From Mesorhizobium escarrei (GTDB lineage Bacteria; Pseudomonadota; Alphaproteobacteria; Rhizobiales; Rhizobiaceae), in assembly GCF_935825525.1 (NCBI RefSeq), contig NZ_CAKXZT010000126.1, positions 156,508-220,507 of the forward strand: a stretch of DNA of 64,000 nucleotides. Reading direction: 5' to 3'. Position numbers and translations under genes: made by a program. Numbering within the stretch: position 1 is the first letter of the stretch; each line of letters opens with the position of its first letter. The notes under the pieces are model-generated. The model did not search any database and was not told where the DNA came from. It saw only the letters and a program-made list of their open reading frames with translations. Positions 8,395-19,300 of the stretch are shown one piece after another.

Positions 8395-10614
8395 TCACGC
8401 CGCCTTCTTGGCCTCGCTCCTGGCATAGGGATCGAAGCGTTGGTAGAAAGTCTCGCCCTTCTCTGCCATGTCGAGCAGGAGCTTCGGCGCTTTGAACTCG
8501 GCGCCGTACTTCTTTTGAAGACCCTTGGCGATCTTGACGAATTTCTTGGCGCCGATGCCGTCGATGTAGGACAGCACGCCGCCGGTAAAGGGCGCGAAGC
8601 CAAAGGCGAGGATCGAGCCGACATCGGCCTCGCGCGGATCGGTGACGATGCCCTCCTCTATCACCCGGGCCGCCTCCAACGCAATGGTGACCAGGAGCCG
8701 CTGCTTCAGTTCCTCATAGTCGACCCTTTCAGGCGGCAACTGCCCATAGAGATCCTTCAGGCCCGGCCACAATTTCTTCTTGGCAGGTTTTTGCGGGTAG
8801 TCGTAAAAACCCTTGCCGTTCTTGCGGCCGAAGCGGCCATGCGTATCGACCAGCGTGTTGATCAGCGCCATCTGCTTCGGGTCGACCGCCTTTTCGCCGA
8901 GATCGCGCATGGTCTGCTTCATGATCTTCTGCGCGAGGTCGATCGCCGTTTCGTCGGTGAGCGCCAAAGGACCGACCGGCATGCCGGCGGCCTTCGCCGC
9001 ATTCTCGATCATCGGCGCCGGAACGCCCTCGATAAGCATCTTGTAGGCTTCCGACATGTAGCGCAGCACGCAGCGGTTGACGTAGAAGCCGCGCGTGTCG
9101 TTGACGACGATCGGCGTCTTCTTGATGGCGCGGACGAAGTCGATCGCGGTGGCCAGCGCCTTGTCGCCCGTCTTCTTGCCCAAAATGATCTCGACCAGCA
9201 TCATCTTGTCGACCGGCGAGAAGAAATGGATGCCGATGAAATTCTTTGGCCGCACCGAATTCTTCGCCAGCGACGTGATCGGGATGGTGGACGTGTTCGA
9301 CGCGAAGACCGCCGCCGGCTTCAGCACGGCCTCCGCCTTTTCGGTGGCGTCCTTCTTGACGCCCGAATCCTCGAATACCGCCTCGACCACCAGGTCGCAG
9401 CCTGCGAGGTCGGCATAGTCCGCCGTCGGCGTGATCAGCGACAGCAGCCTGTCCTTGTCCTCAGGCTTGGCGCGGCCTTTCCTGACCTGATCCGAGATCA
9501 GGCTGTCCGAATGCGCCTTGCCCTTGGCGGCAGCTTCCATGTCGCGGTCGAGCAGCACCACCGGAATGCCGGCCTTGGCCGTGACATAGGCGATGCCGGC
9601 ACCCATGAAGCCGGCGCCGAGCACGCCGATCTTCTTGAACTTGGTTTCCGGCATGCCGGCCGGGCGACGCGCGCCCTTGTTCAGTTCCTGCAACGACACG
9701 AACAGCGAGCGGATCATCGCCGCCGCTTCCCTGGTCTGCATGATCTCGGTGAAATAACGCTGCTCGATGCGCAAGCCGGTGTCGAACGGCACCAGCAAGC
9801 CTTCATAGACGCATTTCAGGATGGCCGCGGCGGCCGGATAATTGCCATAGGTCTCGCGACGCAGGATGGCGATTGCCGGTGGCCACAGATTGGCGCCGGC
9901 CACCGAATAGACCGGGCCGCCGGGCAGCTTGAAGCCCTTCTCGTCCCACGGCGCCACTGGCTTCAAGCCATTTTTGATCATGGCCTTGGCGGTTTCGACC
10001 AGCTTCGTCGGTTCGGCAATCTCATGGATCAGGCCCATCGACTTGGCCCTCTGCGGCGACAGCGCCTGACCGGAAGTCAGCATCTGCAGCGCCTGCTGCT
10101 GGTCGGTCAGCCGAGGCACGCGCTGAGTGCCGCCGGCACCCGGGAAGATGCCGATCTTCACTTCGGGGAGCGCCATCTTGACCTTGTCGGAATTGGCCGC
10201 GACGCGGCCATGGCAAGCGAGCGACAGCTCGAAGGCGCCGCCCATGCAGGTGCCGTTGATCGCCGACACCCACGGCTTCCCCGAGGTTTCCAGCTTGCGG
10301 AACAGGCCGGTCATGTAGCCGGCATTGTCGAACAATACCTTGGTCGCCTTGTCCAGGTCCTTGGCTTTATCGGCCGCGAACTTCGACAGCATCTTCTGCA
10401 GCATGGTGATATCGGCGCCGCCCGAGAAACTATCCTTGCCGGAGGTGATCACCGCCCCCTTTATCGACGCGTCGCTCGCCACCTTGTCGACAATGGCGTT
10501 CAGCTCCAGCATCGCCGCTTCGGTGAAGACGTTCATCGAGCGGTCGGGCATGTCCCAGGTGACCAGCGCGATGCCATCGATGTCGATATCGAACGTGAAA
10601 TTGGTGTAGCTCAT
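8395..10614 (-). CDS. fadJ: Fatty-acid oxidation multifunctional protein (enoyl-CoA hydratase / 3-hydroxyacyl-CoA dehydrogenase)
   Basis: Carries out hydration of 2-enoyl-CoA and NAD-dependent oxidation of 3-hydroxyacyl-CoA in beta-oxidation. The 739-residue protein has an N-terminal crotonase domain (about 1-190) with both glutamates E129 (GAFEL) and E151 (LPEVK). It continues with a Rossmann NAD-binding domain (around 328-345, [13 protein letters not shown]), HFFSPV, and duplicated C-terminal 3HCDH domains. It is last in a leftward operon after a thiolase (14-bp gap) and an acyl-CoA dehydrogenase. GGGAGAGA precedes the ATG. Confidence 0.95.
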   Translation of the reverse strand: MSYTNFTFDIDIDGIALVTWDMPDRSMNVFTEAAMLELNAIVDKVASDASIKGAVITSGKDSFSGGADITMLQKMLSKFAADKAKDLDKATKVLFDNAGYMTGLFRKLETSGKPWVSAINGTCMGGAFELSLACHGRVAANSDKVKMALPEVKIGIFPGAGGTQRVPRLTDQQQALQMLTSGQALSPQRAKSMGLIHEIAEPTKLVETAKAMIKNGLKPVAPWDEKGFKLPGGPVYSVAGANLWPPAIAILRRETYGNYPAAAAILKCVYEGLLVPFDTGLRIEQRYFTEIMQTREAAAMIRSLFVSLQELNKGARRPAGMPETKFKKIGVLGAGFMGAGIAYVTAKAGIPVVLLDRDMEAAAKGKAHSDSLISDQVRKGRAKPEDKDRLLSLITPTADYADLAGCDLVVEAVFEDSGVKKDATEKAEAVLKPAAVFASNTSTIPITSLAKNSVRPKNFIGIHFFSPVDKMMLVEIILGKKTGDKALATAIDFVRAIKKTPIVVNDTRGFYVNRCVLRYMSEAYKMLIEGVPAPMIENAAKAAGMPVGPLALTDETAIDLAQKIMKQTMRDLGEKAVDPKQMALINTLVDTHGRFGRKNGKGFYDYPQKPAKKKLWPGLKDLYGQLPPERVDYEELKQRLLVTIALEAARVIEEGIVTDPREADVGSILAFGFAPFTGGVLSYIDGIGAKKFVKIAKGLQKKYGAEFKAPKLLLDMAEKGETFYQRFDPYARSEAKKAA

Positions 10615-10628
10615 CGGTCTCTCTCCCG

Positions 10629-11837
10629 TCAGACGCGTTCGATGATCGTTGCGGTGCCCATGCCGGCGCCGATGCAGAGCGTCACCAGCGCGGTGTTCAG
10701 GTCGCGGCGCTCCAGTTCGTCCAGCACCGTTCCGAAGATCATCGCACCGGTGGCGCCGAGCGGATGGCCCATGGCGATGGCGCCGCCATTGACGTTGATC
10801 CTGTCATGCGAAATGTCGAAAGCCTGCATGTAGCGCAGCACCACCGAGGCGAACGCCTCGTTGAGCTCGAACAGATCGATGTCCGACAGCTTCATCCTGG
10901 CGCGCTTCAGCAGCTTCTCGGTCACGTCGACCGGACCGGTCAGCATCAGCACCGGTTCAGAACCGATATTTGCGAATGCACGGATGCGAGCGCGCGGCTT
11001 CAGGTCGAGCGACTTTCCAGCCTTCTTTGAGCCGAGCAGAACGGCCGCCGCGCCGTCGACGATGCCGGACGAATTGCCGGCGTGGTGGACGTGATTGACC
11101 TCCTCCACCTCGGGATGCTTCTGCACCGCGACGGCATCGAAGCCGCCCATTTCGCCGGGCATGACGAAAGACGGGTTGAGGGCCGCCAGCGACTGCATAT
11201 CGGTCGAAGGCCGCATGTGCTCATCGTGGTCGAGGATGGTCAGGCCGTTCTGGTCCTTGATCGAGATCACCGAATTCTTGAAGCGGCCCTCGCCCCAGGC
11301 TTTGGCGGCGCGCTTCTGGCTTTCGACCGCATAGGCGTCGACGTCGTCGCGCGAAAAGCCGTACTTCGTGGCGATCAGATCGGCCGAGATGCCCTGCGGC
11401 ACGAACCAGCCCGGCAGGCCGACCGAGGGGTCCATGAACCAGGCGCCGCCGGATGCGCCCATGCCGACGCGCGACATCGATTCGACGCCGCCGGCGATGA
11501 CGATCTCGTCGGCGCCTTGCGCGATCTTGGCGGCGCCGAAATTGATGGCGTCCAGGCCAGAGGCGCAGAAACGCGAGATCTGCATGCCTGGCGCTTTCGT
11601 GTCGTAACCGGCCTCGAAGGCGGCGGCGCGCGGAATGACAGAACCCGCCTCGCCGACCGGATCGACGCAGCCGAAGATGATGTCGTCGACGGTGCCGGTG
11701 TCCAGCCCATTGCGGTCACGGATCGCCTCAAGCACCTTGGCGCCGAGCCGCACCGCCGGCACCTCGTGCAGCGAGCCATCCTTCTTGCCCCTGCCGCGCG
11801 GCGTGCGCACGGCGTCATAGACATAAGCTTCGGCCAT
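10629..11837 (-). CDS. Acetyl-CoA C-acyltransferase (thiolase), beta-oxidation type
   Basis: Cleaves 3-ketoacyl-CoA to acetyl-CoA and a shortened acyl-CoA. The 402-residue thiolase has the nucleophile C91 (RFCASG), NEAFA, the GHP histidine H358 and the second cysteine C388 (CIGAGMG). AGGAG precedes the ATG. Its place between fadJ and an acyl-CoA dehydrogenase, all transcribed leftward, supports a degradative role (FadA/FadI-like) over a biosynthetic PhaA role. Confidence 0.95.
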   Translation of the reverse strand: MAEAYVYDAVRTPRGRGKKDGSLHEVPAVRLGAKVLEAIRDRNGLDTGTVDDIIFGCVDPVGEAGSVIPRAAAFEAGYDTKAPGMQISRFCASGLDAINFGAAKIAQGADEIVIAGGVESMSRVGMGASGGAWFMDPSVGLPGWFVPQGISADLIATKYGFSRDDVDAYAVESQKRAAKAWGEGRFKNSVISIKDQNGLTILDHDEHMRPSTDMQSLAALNPSFVMPGEMGGFDAVAVQKHPEVEEVNHVHHAGNSSGIVDGAAAVLLGSKKAGKSLDLKPRARIRAFANIGSEPVLMLTGPVDVTEKLLKRARMKLSDIDLFELNEAFASVVLRYMQAFDISHDRINVNGGAIAMGHPLGATGAMIFGTVLDELERRDLNTALVTLCIGAGMGTATIIERV

Positions 11838-11867
11838 TTTCCTGCTCCTTGGTTTGCTGAAAGTCTC

Positions 11868-13037
11868 TCAGAGAGAGCGCGCGATCAGCAATTTCATGAT
11901 CTCGTTGGTGCCGCCGTAGATGCGCTGGACGCGGGCGTCGCGGAACATGCGGGCGATGGGATACTCATTCATGTAGCCATAGCCGCCATGCAATTGAAGG
12001 CATTCGTCGACGACTTTTCCCTGCAGGTCGGACAGCCAGTATTTGGCCATCGAGGCCGTCACCGGGTCGAGACCACCATCGATATGGCGGGCGACGCAGT
12101 CATTGTAGAAGACCCGGCCAATGGTCGCCTCGGTCTTCAGTTCGGCCAGCTTGAACTGGGTGTTCTGGAAATCGATGATCGCCTTGCCGAAGGCCCTGCG
12201 CTCCTTGACGTAGTCGATGGTCAACGCCAGCGCCCGTTCGACCATGGCGATGGCGCCAGTGCCGATCTGCAGCCGCTCCTGCGGCAATTGCTGCATCAGC
12301 TGGGCGAAGCCCTGGCCTTCCTCGTGGCCGAGCAGATTGGAAGTCGGCACACGCATATCGTTGAAGAACAGTTCCGACGTGTCGTTAGCCTTGAGCCCGA
12401 TCTTGTCGAGGTTGCGGCCGCGCTCGAACCCTTCCACCTCGTCGGTCTCGACGACGATCAGCGAAGTGCCCTTGGCGCCCTTCTCCGGATCGGTCTTGGT
12501 GACGATTATGATGAAATTGGCGAGCTGGCCGTTGGTTATGAAGGTCTTCGAGCCGTTGATCTTATACTGGTTGCCGTCCTTCTCGGCGCGCGTCTTGACG
12601 CCTTGCAGGTCGGAGCCGGCGCCGGGCTCGGTCATGGCGATGGCGCCGATCAGCTCGCCGGTCGCCAGTTTCGGCAGCCATTTGTTCTTCTGCTCCTCCG
12701 AGCCGTAGTGGAGGATGTAAGGGGCGACGATCGAATTGTGCAGGCCGATGCCAAAACCGTCGACGCCGACATGGCCGATCGCCTCGATGATGGCGCTCTC
12801 ATGCGCGAATGTCCCGCCCGAACCGCCATATTCCTCCGGCATCGAGGCACAAAGCAGACCGGCCGCACCTGCCTTCAGCCAGCTCTCGCGGTCGACCATC
12901 TCGTTCTTCTCGAACTCGTCATAGCGCGGCGCGATCTCTTCCGACATGAAGCGGTGCGCCATGTCGTAGAGCATGCCGACCTCGTCCGCCGCCCAGGCGG
13001 GTTTGCGCAAAGCAAGTACTTCGGCAGGATTTGTCAT
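11868..13037 (-). CDS. Acyl-CoA dehydrogenase, long-chain/isovaleryl type
   Basis: FAD enzyme for the first step of acyl-CoA degradation, 389 residues. The AMTEPGAGSD FAD/substrate motif is present (134-143). The C-terminus reads IYGGTNEIM, not YEGT, so the medium-chain catalytic glutamate is absent. A glutamate in LPQERL (E254) sits where long-chain and isovaleryl enzymes carry theirs. It opens the thiolase-fadJ operon; the gap to the thiolase is 30 bp. Chain-length or branched substrate cannot be fixed from sequence. Confidence 0.93.
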   Translation of the reverse strand: MTNPAEVLALRKPAWAADEVGMLYDMAHRFMSEEIAPRYDEFEKNEMVDRESWLKAGAAGLLCASMPEEYGGSGGTFAHESAIIEAIGHVGVDGFGIGLHNSIVAPYILHYGSEEQKNKWLPKLATGELIGAIAMTEPGAGSDLQGVKTRAEKDGNQYKINGSKTFITNGQLANFIIIVTKTDPEKGAKGTSLIVVETDEVEGFERGRNLDKIGLKANDTSELFFNDMRVPTSNLLGHEEGQGFAQLMQQLPQERLQIGTGAIAMVERALALTIDYVKERRAFGKAIIDFQNTQFKLAELKTEATIGRVFYNDCVARHIDGGLDPVTASMAKYWLSDLQGKVVDECLQLHGGYGYMNEYPIARMFRDARVQRIYGGTNEIMKLLIARSL

Positions 13038-13065
13038 GCTACTTCCCCCTTGCGCCGGCGTTCCC

Positions 13066-13262
13066 CTCCCCCTTGAGGGGAGGGTGGCCCGAAGGGCCGG
13101 GTGGGGTCGCCGATGAAGTGCTCGATCTTATCTCTTACAACCTGCGCCACATGCCACAGCATTGCGATCATTCTCCTCCCAAGGCGCCAACCAGGTCGGC
13201 GCGCTACACGCAGGACCCCTCCCGGCCGCTTCGCGGCCACCCTCCCCCTCGAGGGGGAGGGT
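13066..13262. repeat. Inverted pair of GC-rich palindromic elements (RIME-like)
   Basis: The intergenic region holds two inverted copies (13066-13111 and 13211-13262). Each joins a C-rich/G-rich palindrome (CCCTCCCCC...GGGGGAGGG type) to a second palindrome (GGCCCGAAGGGCC, or GGCCGCTTCGCGGCC). This looks like the rhizobial intergenic mosaic elements. Between the arms I see no gene. Confidence 0.7.
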
Positions 13263-13272
13263 AACGTCGAGC

Positions 13273-15069
13273 TTAGAACGCTTCCGCCGGCAGCGCCATT
13301 AGCGTGTCCGCGCCGCTGGAGATGCGGGCGAGATGCGCCGACGTCTCCGGCATGATCCGCTCCATGAAGAAGCGCGCCGTCACCAGCTTGCTGCCGTAGA
13401 AGGCCGAAGAACCATTGGCGTCATTCGCCAATCTCGCCCCGGCTGCCTTGGCCATCTGCGCCCACATATAGCCCAGCGCCACCAGACCGAAGAGATGCAT
13501 GTAGTCGGTCGAGGCGGAGCCGGCGTTATCGGGCTTGGCCATGCCGTTCTGCATCAGCCACATCGTCGCCGCCTGCAGATCGTTGAGGCCCTTCTTGAGC
13601 GCCTTGGTGAAGGGCGCCATCTTGTCGTCAGTGCGGTTCTCCTCGCAGAATTCGACGACCTCCTTGAAGAAGGCCTGCACGGCGCGGCCGCCATTCAACG
13701 CCAGCTTGCGGCCGACCAGGTCAAGGGCCTGGATGCCGTTGGCACCCTCGTAGATCATGGCGATGCGGGCATCGCGCACGAACTGGCTCATGCCGTGCTC
13801 TTCGACATAGCCGTGCCCGCCGAACACTTGCTGCGCCATCACCGCGTGGTCGAAACCCTTGTCGGTGAGCACGCCCTTGACCACCGGCGTCATCAGGCCG
13901 GTGTAGTCGTCGGCGGCCTGGCGGTCGTTGTCGTCGCTGGCGCGGTGGGCGATGTCCGACTTGATCGCCGTCCACAGCGCCAGCGCGCGACCGGCCTCGT
14001 TGAAGGCCTTCATGGTCATCAGGCTGCGGCGGATGTCGGGGTGGACGATGATCGGGTCGGCCTTCTTGTCCGGCGCCTTCGGCCCAGACAGCGAGCGTCC
14101 CTGCAGGCGATCCTTGGCATAGGACACAGCGTTCTGGTAGGCGACCTCCGACAGAGAAAGCCCCTGCAGGCCGACGCCGAGCCTCGCTTCATTCATCATG
14201 GTGAACATGGCTTTCAGCCCGCCATTCGTCTCGCCAAGCAACGTGCCTTGTGCCTCGTCATAATTCATGACGCAGGTCGAATTGCCATGGATGCCCATCT
14301 TCTCCTCGATCGAGCCGCAGGAGACGGTGTTCTTCTCGCCAGGATTGCCTGATGCATCGAGCTTGAGCTTCGGCACGATGAACAGCGAAATGCCCTTCAC
14401 GCCTTCCGGCGCGCCCTCGATGCGGGCCAGCACCAGATGGACGATGTTGTCCGACATGTCGTGCTCGCCGGCCGATATGAAGATCTTCTGGCCTGAGATC
14501 TTGTAGGTGCCGTCGCCGTTGGGAACCGCCTTGGTGCGCAGCAGGCCGAGATCGGTGCCGCAATGCGGCTCGGTCAGGTTCATGGTCCCGGTCCAGACGC
14601 CCTCGACCAGCTTCGGCAACCAGATCGCCTTCTGCTCCTCGGTGCCATGGGTAATGATCGCCGCGATCGCGCCCTGCGTCAGGCCGGGATACATCATCAG
14701 CGACATGTTGGCCGAAATCATATATTCGGAAACAGCGGTATGCACCGCGTAAGGCAGGCCCTGGCCGCCAAATTCGACGGGTGCGGCCAGCCCCATCCAG
14801 CCGCCCTCGCGGTATTGGTCGAAGGCCTCCTTGAAGCCTTTCGGCGTTGTCACCGAACCGTCGCCATGGCGCACGCAACCTTCCATGTCGCCGACGCGGT
14901 TCAGCGGCTGCATGACATTTTCAGCGAGCTTGGCGCCCTCGGCGAGGATGGCCTCGACCACGTCCGGCGTCGCGTCGGAAAATCCGGGAAGATTGGAATA
15001 GCGCTGGTAGCCCAGCACTTCGTTCAGCACAAACAGCGTGTCCTGCACCGGCGCCCTGTAGATCGGCAT
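13273..15069 (-). CDS. Acyl-CoA dehydrogenase with C-terminal extension (about 600-residue type)
   Basis: A 598-residue acyl-CoA dehydrogenase of the large family (AcdH/DmdC-like). It has [10 protein letters not shown], a [11 protein letters not shown] catalytic segment carrying the glutamate, and a C-terminal helical domain. The ATG at 15069 begins [13 protein letters not shown], the usual N-terminus. The open frame to 15159 is excluded because it runs into the promoter. A perfect palindrome matching the MerR operator lies 94 bp upstream, so induction by an acyl-CoA responsive MerR regulator is likely. It belongs to the same leftward block as the second dehydrogenase, thiolase and fadJ. Confidence 0.93.
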   Translation of the reverse strand: MPIYRAPVQDTLFVLNEVLGYQRYSNLPGFSDATPDVVEAILAEGAKLAENVMQPLNRVGDMEGCVRHGDGSVTTPKGFKEAFDQYREGGWMGLAAPVEFGGQGLPYAVHTAVSEYMISANMSLMMYPGLTQGAIAAIITHGTEEQKAIWLPKLVEGVWTGTMNLTEPHCGTDLGLLRTKAVPNGDGTYKISGQKIFISAGEHDMSDNIVHLVLARIEGAPEGVKGISLFIVPKLKLDASGNPGEKNTVSCGSIEEKMGIHGNSTCVMNYDEAQGTLLGETNGGLKAMFTMMNEARLGVGLQGLSLSEVAYQNAVSYAKDRLQGRSLSGPKAPDKKADPIIVHPDIRRSLMTMKAFNEAGRALALWTAIKSDIAHRASDDNDRQAADDYTGLMTPVVKGVLTDKGFDHAVMAQQVFGGHGYVEEHGMSQFVRDARIAMIYEGANGIQALDLVGRKLALNGGRAVQAFFKEVVEFCEENRTDDKMAPFTKALKKGLNDLQAATMWLMQNGMAKPDNAGSASTDYMHLFGLVALGYMWAQMAKAAGARLANDANGSSAFYGSKLVTARFFMERIMPETSAHLARISSGADTLMALPAEAF

Positions 15070-15162
15070 GCTTTCCCTCCACCATGCGGACTTGGCCCCA
15101 AAATCCCCCAATGTGAAGTCAGGGGGACATACGGACCAATATTCAGGTCGGAATAGCAAAAG

Positions 15163-15184
15163 TTGACGTTTGCGTAAACGTCAA
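15163..15184. promoter_or_regulatory. Palindromic operator before the large acyl-CoA dehydrogenase
   Basis: A perfect inverted repeat: TTGACGTTT (15163-15171) and AAACGTCAA (15176-15184) around GCGT. Its right part, TTTGCGTAAACGTCAA (15169-15184), matches a site before the merR gene at 15954-15969 as TTnCGTnnACGTCAA. It lies upstream of the gene starting at 15069. From memory, this resembles LiuR/MerR-family motifs of fatty-acid and branched-chain catabolism. Confidence 0.75.
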
Positions 15185-15300
15185 TTTTTTGATGCGACAA
15201 ATTATCCCCGCCGCTCGCTCATAAGCGTAACGGCGCTGGCCGTAGCCAGTCCGGACAGATTAAAAAATATTCGTCCCGACGCAGCCGCAAGACAGCGGAA

Positions 15301-15331
15301 AGAGCCGCGCAGCCAAGGCCCACGCGGCTCT
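15301..15331 (-). terminator. Terminator hairpin after the merR gene
   Basis: A perfect 9-bp stem AGAGCCGCG (15301-15309) / CGCGGCTCT (15323-15331) lies just beyond the merR stop in its direction of transcription. No long U-run follows. Confidence 0.55.
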
Positions 15332-15367
15332 CTCCCAGAAGGCCGTTCACCGGAGGCCGGCGAAGAA

Positions 15368-15829
15368 TTATCTGGCGACGCTGGCCTGCGGCGCCGAGCG
15401 TTCGCTCAGCATCTGACGCACCGACGCCATAGAGTTGCTCAACTCGTTGATGGCATCGTCGATCAGCGCCCGCTGCTTCTGCAGACGGGCAAGCTGCTTC
15501 TCCGACTTGTCGAGCGTCAGCCGCAACTGCTTGGTGTTGGAGCCGGTTGGGTCATACAGATCCATCATCTGCTTGACGTCGCGCAGCGAGAATCCGACCT
15601 TGCGACCGAGCAGGATCAGCTTCAGCCGCGCCTTGTCGCGGCGCGTGTAGAGACGGGTCGAGCCGTCGCGCTGCGGATTGAGAAGGCCCTTGTCCTCGTA
15701 GAAACGCAGCGTACGCAGCGTTACTCCGTATTTCTTGGCCATCTCTCCGATGCGGACAAGATCCTCGCCGGCTTTGTCAGAAATGTCATTGGTATTGGCC
15801 GCGGCTTCGCCGGGCGAAACAAGTTTCAT
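15368..15829 (-). CDS. MerR-family transcriptional regulator
   Basis: A 153-residue regulator. The MerR winged helix (about 25-90) includes the hallmark RTLRFYEDKGLL (39-50) and is followed by a coiled-coil dimerisation helix. It lacks the cysteine metal sites of MerR/CueR, which fits the LiuR/PsrA-like subgroup sensing acyl-CoAs. The ATG at 15829 is chosen because the open frame upstream runs across the promoter. One operator-like site lies upstream of its own gene (15954-15969) and another before the acyl-CoA dehydrogenase (15163-15184). This supports autoregulation and control of the beta-oxidation block. LiuR identity is inference. Confidence 0.85.
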   Translation of the reverse strand: MKLVSPGEAAANTNDISDKAGEDLVRIGEMAKKYGVTLRTLRFYEDKGLLNPQRDGSTRLYTRRDKARLKLILLGRKVGFSLRDVKQMMDLYDPTGSNTKQLRLTLDKSEKQLARLQKQRALIDDAINELSNSMASVRQMLSERSAPQASVAR

Positions 15830-15953
15830 GGTCACTGGCTTTCCCCATCTGGTGGCGCCGCGGTCCCGGACCGTGCGTCGCCTAAGTCGAAGCGGGGGCG
15901 TGCTTCCACTCGTGGTTTCAACAAACAAATCGCAAACGGCACGTCTGTGCACC

Positions 15954-15969
15954 CTTACGTTTACGTCAA
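15954..15969. promoter_or_regulatory. Probable autoregulatory operator of the merR gene
   Basis: CTTACGTTTACGTCAA (15954-15969) matches the right part of the perfect palindrome at 15163-15184 with the shared pattern TTnCGTnnACGTCAA. It is 125 bp upstream of the merR start. Confidence 0.6.
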
Positions 15970-16307
15970 TTCTATACCGATAGCCGCCTCACGAAGCAAG
16001 GGCGTTGTGCGGGACGAACTTTTTGCCGCATCCGCCAGCACATGGCCCGGCGGCGCTTCAGGCGCTCGCAACAACGTTGTAACTTCTTAAGCTTGGTTAA
16101 CGCGTTGTTTACCACGTTGGGCGAAATGTGCGCATGTCGGTTACCCGTGGTTATCCTGTAGCGAGTTTTTTCACGGTTTTTCGGAGCGCGGGTGAAACCC
16201 GGGAAGCTGGTCTTCCACCGCAGCAAAGCCGCGCGGCCGCCTTCGTTTCCGGCAGGACTTTGGGAAACTGGTCATAAAGCCAGCAGTGAAACTGAACGGG
16301 CGCATCG
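15970..16307. other. Intergenic region upstream of podJ, no gene seen
   Basis: No coding region is supported here. It carries a CtrA-like pair, TTAA (16087-16090) and TTAAC (16097-16101), with a spacer of 6 instead of the consensus 7, about 210 bp before the podJ start. It also has T-rich runs around 16165-16185. It presumably holds the podJ promoter. Confidence 0.4.
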
Positions 16308-19300
16308 ATGAACAGCAAGCGGTCCTATCTCGATACACTCAACGCAGGCCGGCAGCGCAGGCCGCACACCACGCTTGAACAGCTCAATCGTTCTCTGGAA
16401 ACGCTGGAGCAGCGGCTTGAGCGGACGCGCGAGGACATGAGCGAGCGTCCCGATCCGCGCCGGCTGAGCGCGGAACCGCGCTATGCCAGCGCCCGGCCCT
16501 ATGAGGATCCGCGCCCCGCGCAGCCGCCGAAAAGCCCGGCGCCGACTGGCTTCGACCAGAATTACCAATCGATCGCCCGCGACATCGACCGCGTGCGCGG
16601 CCAAGAAGACGGCGTCGCCGTGGTCGGCAAGATCGCCGGCGAATTGCGCGGCCTGCGCGAGGAACTGCGCCACCAGATGACCGCCGGCCTGCAGCGCGAA
16701 TTCGAAGCGCTGCGCAAGGATATCGAGCGGGCTTTCCAGGCAAGCGCCCAGCCGGGTGGCCAATCGGCAGGGGGCAAAGGCAGCGCCGAACTCGGCGTCG
16801 AGTTCGAGCGGCTTTCCGGCGCCATCCAGTCCCTGGCCGAAAAGAGCGACGACAGAAGCGTCAACATGCTCCGGCTCGAGCTAGAGCAGGTCAAGGCCGC
16901 GCTCGACACGTTGGCGCGCGAGGAGAGCGTGCAGGCGGTCGGCCGCCGTTGGGACGAGTTCGACCGCCGCTGGACCGCGTTCGAGGACCGTGTCGACGCC
17001 GATCAGCGAAAGCGGTCGGAGGCGCCCGGTCTTTCGATGCTGACCGAACGGCTTGAACAGATCAGCAATGCCGTCAACAATCTGCCGGAATCGCTGTCGC
17101 TGCGTTCGCTCGAAGAGAAGGTCCGCACGCTTGCCGGCGCGGTCGAACATTTCGCCCGCCAGCAGGACAATCGCGGCAGCGATACATTCAGCCAGATCGA
17201 CGAGCGACTCGACGAGATTTCCCGCGCCATCGTCGCCTCGACCGTCGCTGCGCAAGCCAATTCGTTTGACCCGGAGCCATTCGAACGCATCGAGAAGCGG
17301 ATTGATTCGCTGGCCCAGCAAATCGATGAAGTGTCGCAGGATCGTCCGAGCCGGGAGGTCATCGACCGCCTCAACACATTGTCGAGCCGCGTCGACGAGT
17401 TGGCCAGCCGAGCCAATCTGCCGGAGCAGGCGATGGAGCGCCTTGCCAGGCAAGTCGCGCTTATCGCCGACAAGATCGACCACGCACCTGCCATGCCCGA
17501 CGCCGACCACATCTTCCATGGGATCGAGCAGCGCTTCGACGTGCTGTCCAGCATGATGGAGCGCCGCCAAGGCGACGCGATCGAGCAGGGCAACCTGCTG
17601 TTTCGCGATCTCGAGCGCCGTCTGGACGAGGTCGCCGACAGGCTGGACCAGCGCATGCCGCAGCAGATCGACGGGGCCGGCATCATGGACGCCATCGACG
17701 CCCGCTTCAGCGCGCTGGCCAAGCGCTTGGAGACGCGCGTCCCCGATCCCGCAGGTGAAGCGGCGATCCGTGGCCTGGAAAGCCGGCTCGAAGACATTTC
17801 AAGCCGGCTGGATTCATCCGCGGCGCAGGTCGCCGGCATCGACCCGGCCCTGATCCGTAGCCTGGAAGCGCAGGTCGCAGGTCTGTCGGCACACCTTTCG
17901 AAACCCGAAACGCCACTGCCGGAATTCGAGGATATCAGCCCGCGTCTCGACGAAATCGAGAGGTCGCTGGCTGGCACCCGCGATTCCATCCTCAGCGCGG
18001 CGCGCGAGGCAGCCGAGAGCGCCGTCCGTTCGCTGGCGGGCTCCAGTGCCAACACGGCGGCCGTTTCTGGCCTCGCTCAGGATCTGAAGACACTCGAAGC
18101 ACTGACGCGCCGTTCCGACGAGCGCAATTCGAGGACCTTCGAAGCCATCCACGACACGCTGCTCAAGATCGTCGACCGACTGGGCTCACTGGAAACCGGC
18201 GAGCCGACCGACGCGGTGAGCGAACTTCTGAATACGCAACCGGCCGAGCCGGACAGCTGGCGCGGCGTGCGATCGTCAAAGATGGCCGTACGTGACGCTC
18301 CGTCCATGGACATCGACCAGCCATTGCCGCTGACGGAAGACATGGCCGACCTCGACAGCCATGTCTCTGCCATGATGAGCAATGAGCAGGGTTCGCGTAG
18401 CGAACCGGGTACGCATAGCGAACCGGGTACGCGTAGCGAACCGGGCACGCGTAGCGAACCGGGCACACGTACGCCAGCCGAAGCCGCCGCGGCCGCGGCC
18501 ATGGCGGCGCTTGGCTCGGACACGGCGGAAAAGACCCAGCCGACCGGCGGCCGGAAGTCGATGCTCGGCGGATTGGCGCGCGCCTTCAAGGCCAAGAAGG
18601 AGACGATCGTTCCACCGCTTGCCGGCTCCGCGCCTGATGTCGAGATACCGATTGCCGATCTCGATGAGCCGCTGGACCCGAAAGTTGCCAACCGGCCGCT
18701 GGAGCCCGGTTCCGGCCCACCTGACCTCAACGCCATTATGAAGCGCGTGCGCGACGAACGCGGCCCGCCCGTCAGGGCCGGCAATGCCGATGCATCGAAA
18801 TCCGACTTCATCGCCGCAGCCAGGCGCGCGGCGCAAGCGGCCGCTGCCGAGGCCGACGCTCTCAAGCGGCAATCGACGATGAGGGGGCCGGTAAAGGCGC
18901 TCAGGATCGGCGATCTGCTCAAGGCGCGACGCAAGCCGATTCTGATGGCAGCCGCCGCGGTCATGCTGGCGCTCGCCGGCCTGCAATTGGGCAAGGCCTT
19001 TGTCTCCGACCCGGTCGAAATGGCCAGCAACGATACGGCGCCGATGGCGGCAGCGCAGCCAACGGAAACCGCATCGATCGGCACCGTCAACGAGCCGAAG
19101 ACGGACGCAGAAACTGCAGCACAGGATAGCGCACCAGACCGCGCTGTCCGACGGGCAGAGCCATCCGAATCGGTAGCCGAGGACGACATGCCGGCGCAGG
19201 CCGCCATCGCCACGCCGTCATATAGCGAAATATCGGCGAATGCCGAAACGCCGATGGGCCCAGGGTCCGCGGCCGAGCCTATTCCTGCGCCAATGGCTTC

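Noticed and set aside
8440..10833. Long open frame on the plus strand opposite fadJ (797 codons)
   Set aside because: A reading-frame shadow of a high-GC gene: no family motifs, and fadJ has clear motifs on the other strand.
11082..13076. Long open frame on the plus strand opposite the thiolase and acyl-CoA dehydrogenase genes (664 codons)
   Set aside because: Shadow of real genes with strong motifs on the minus strand.
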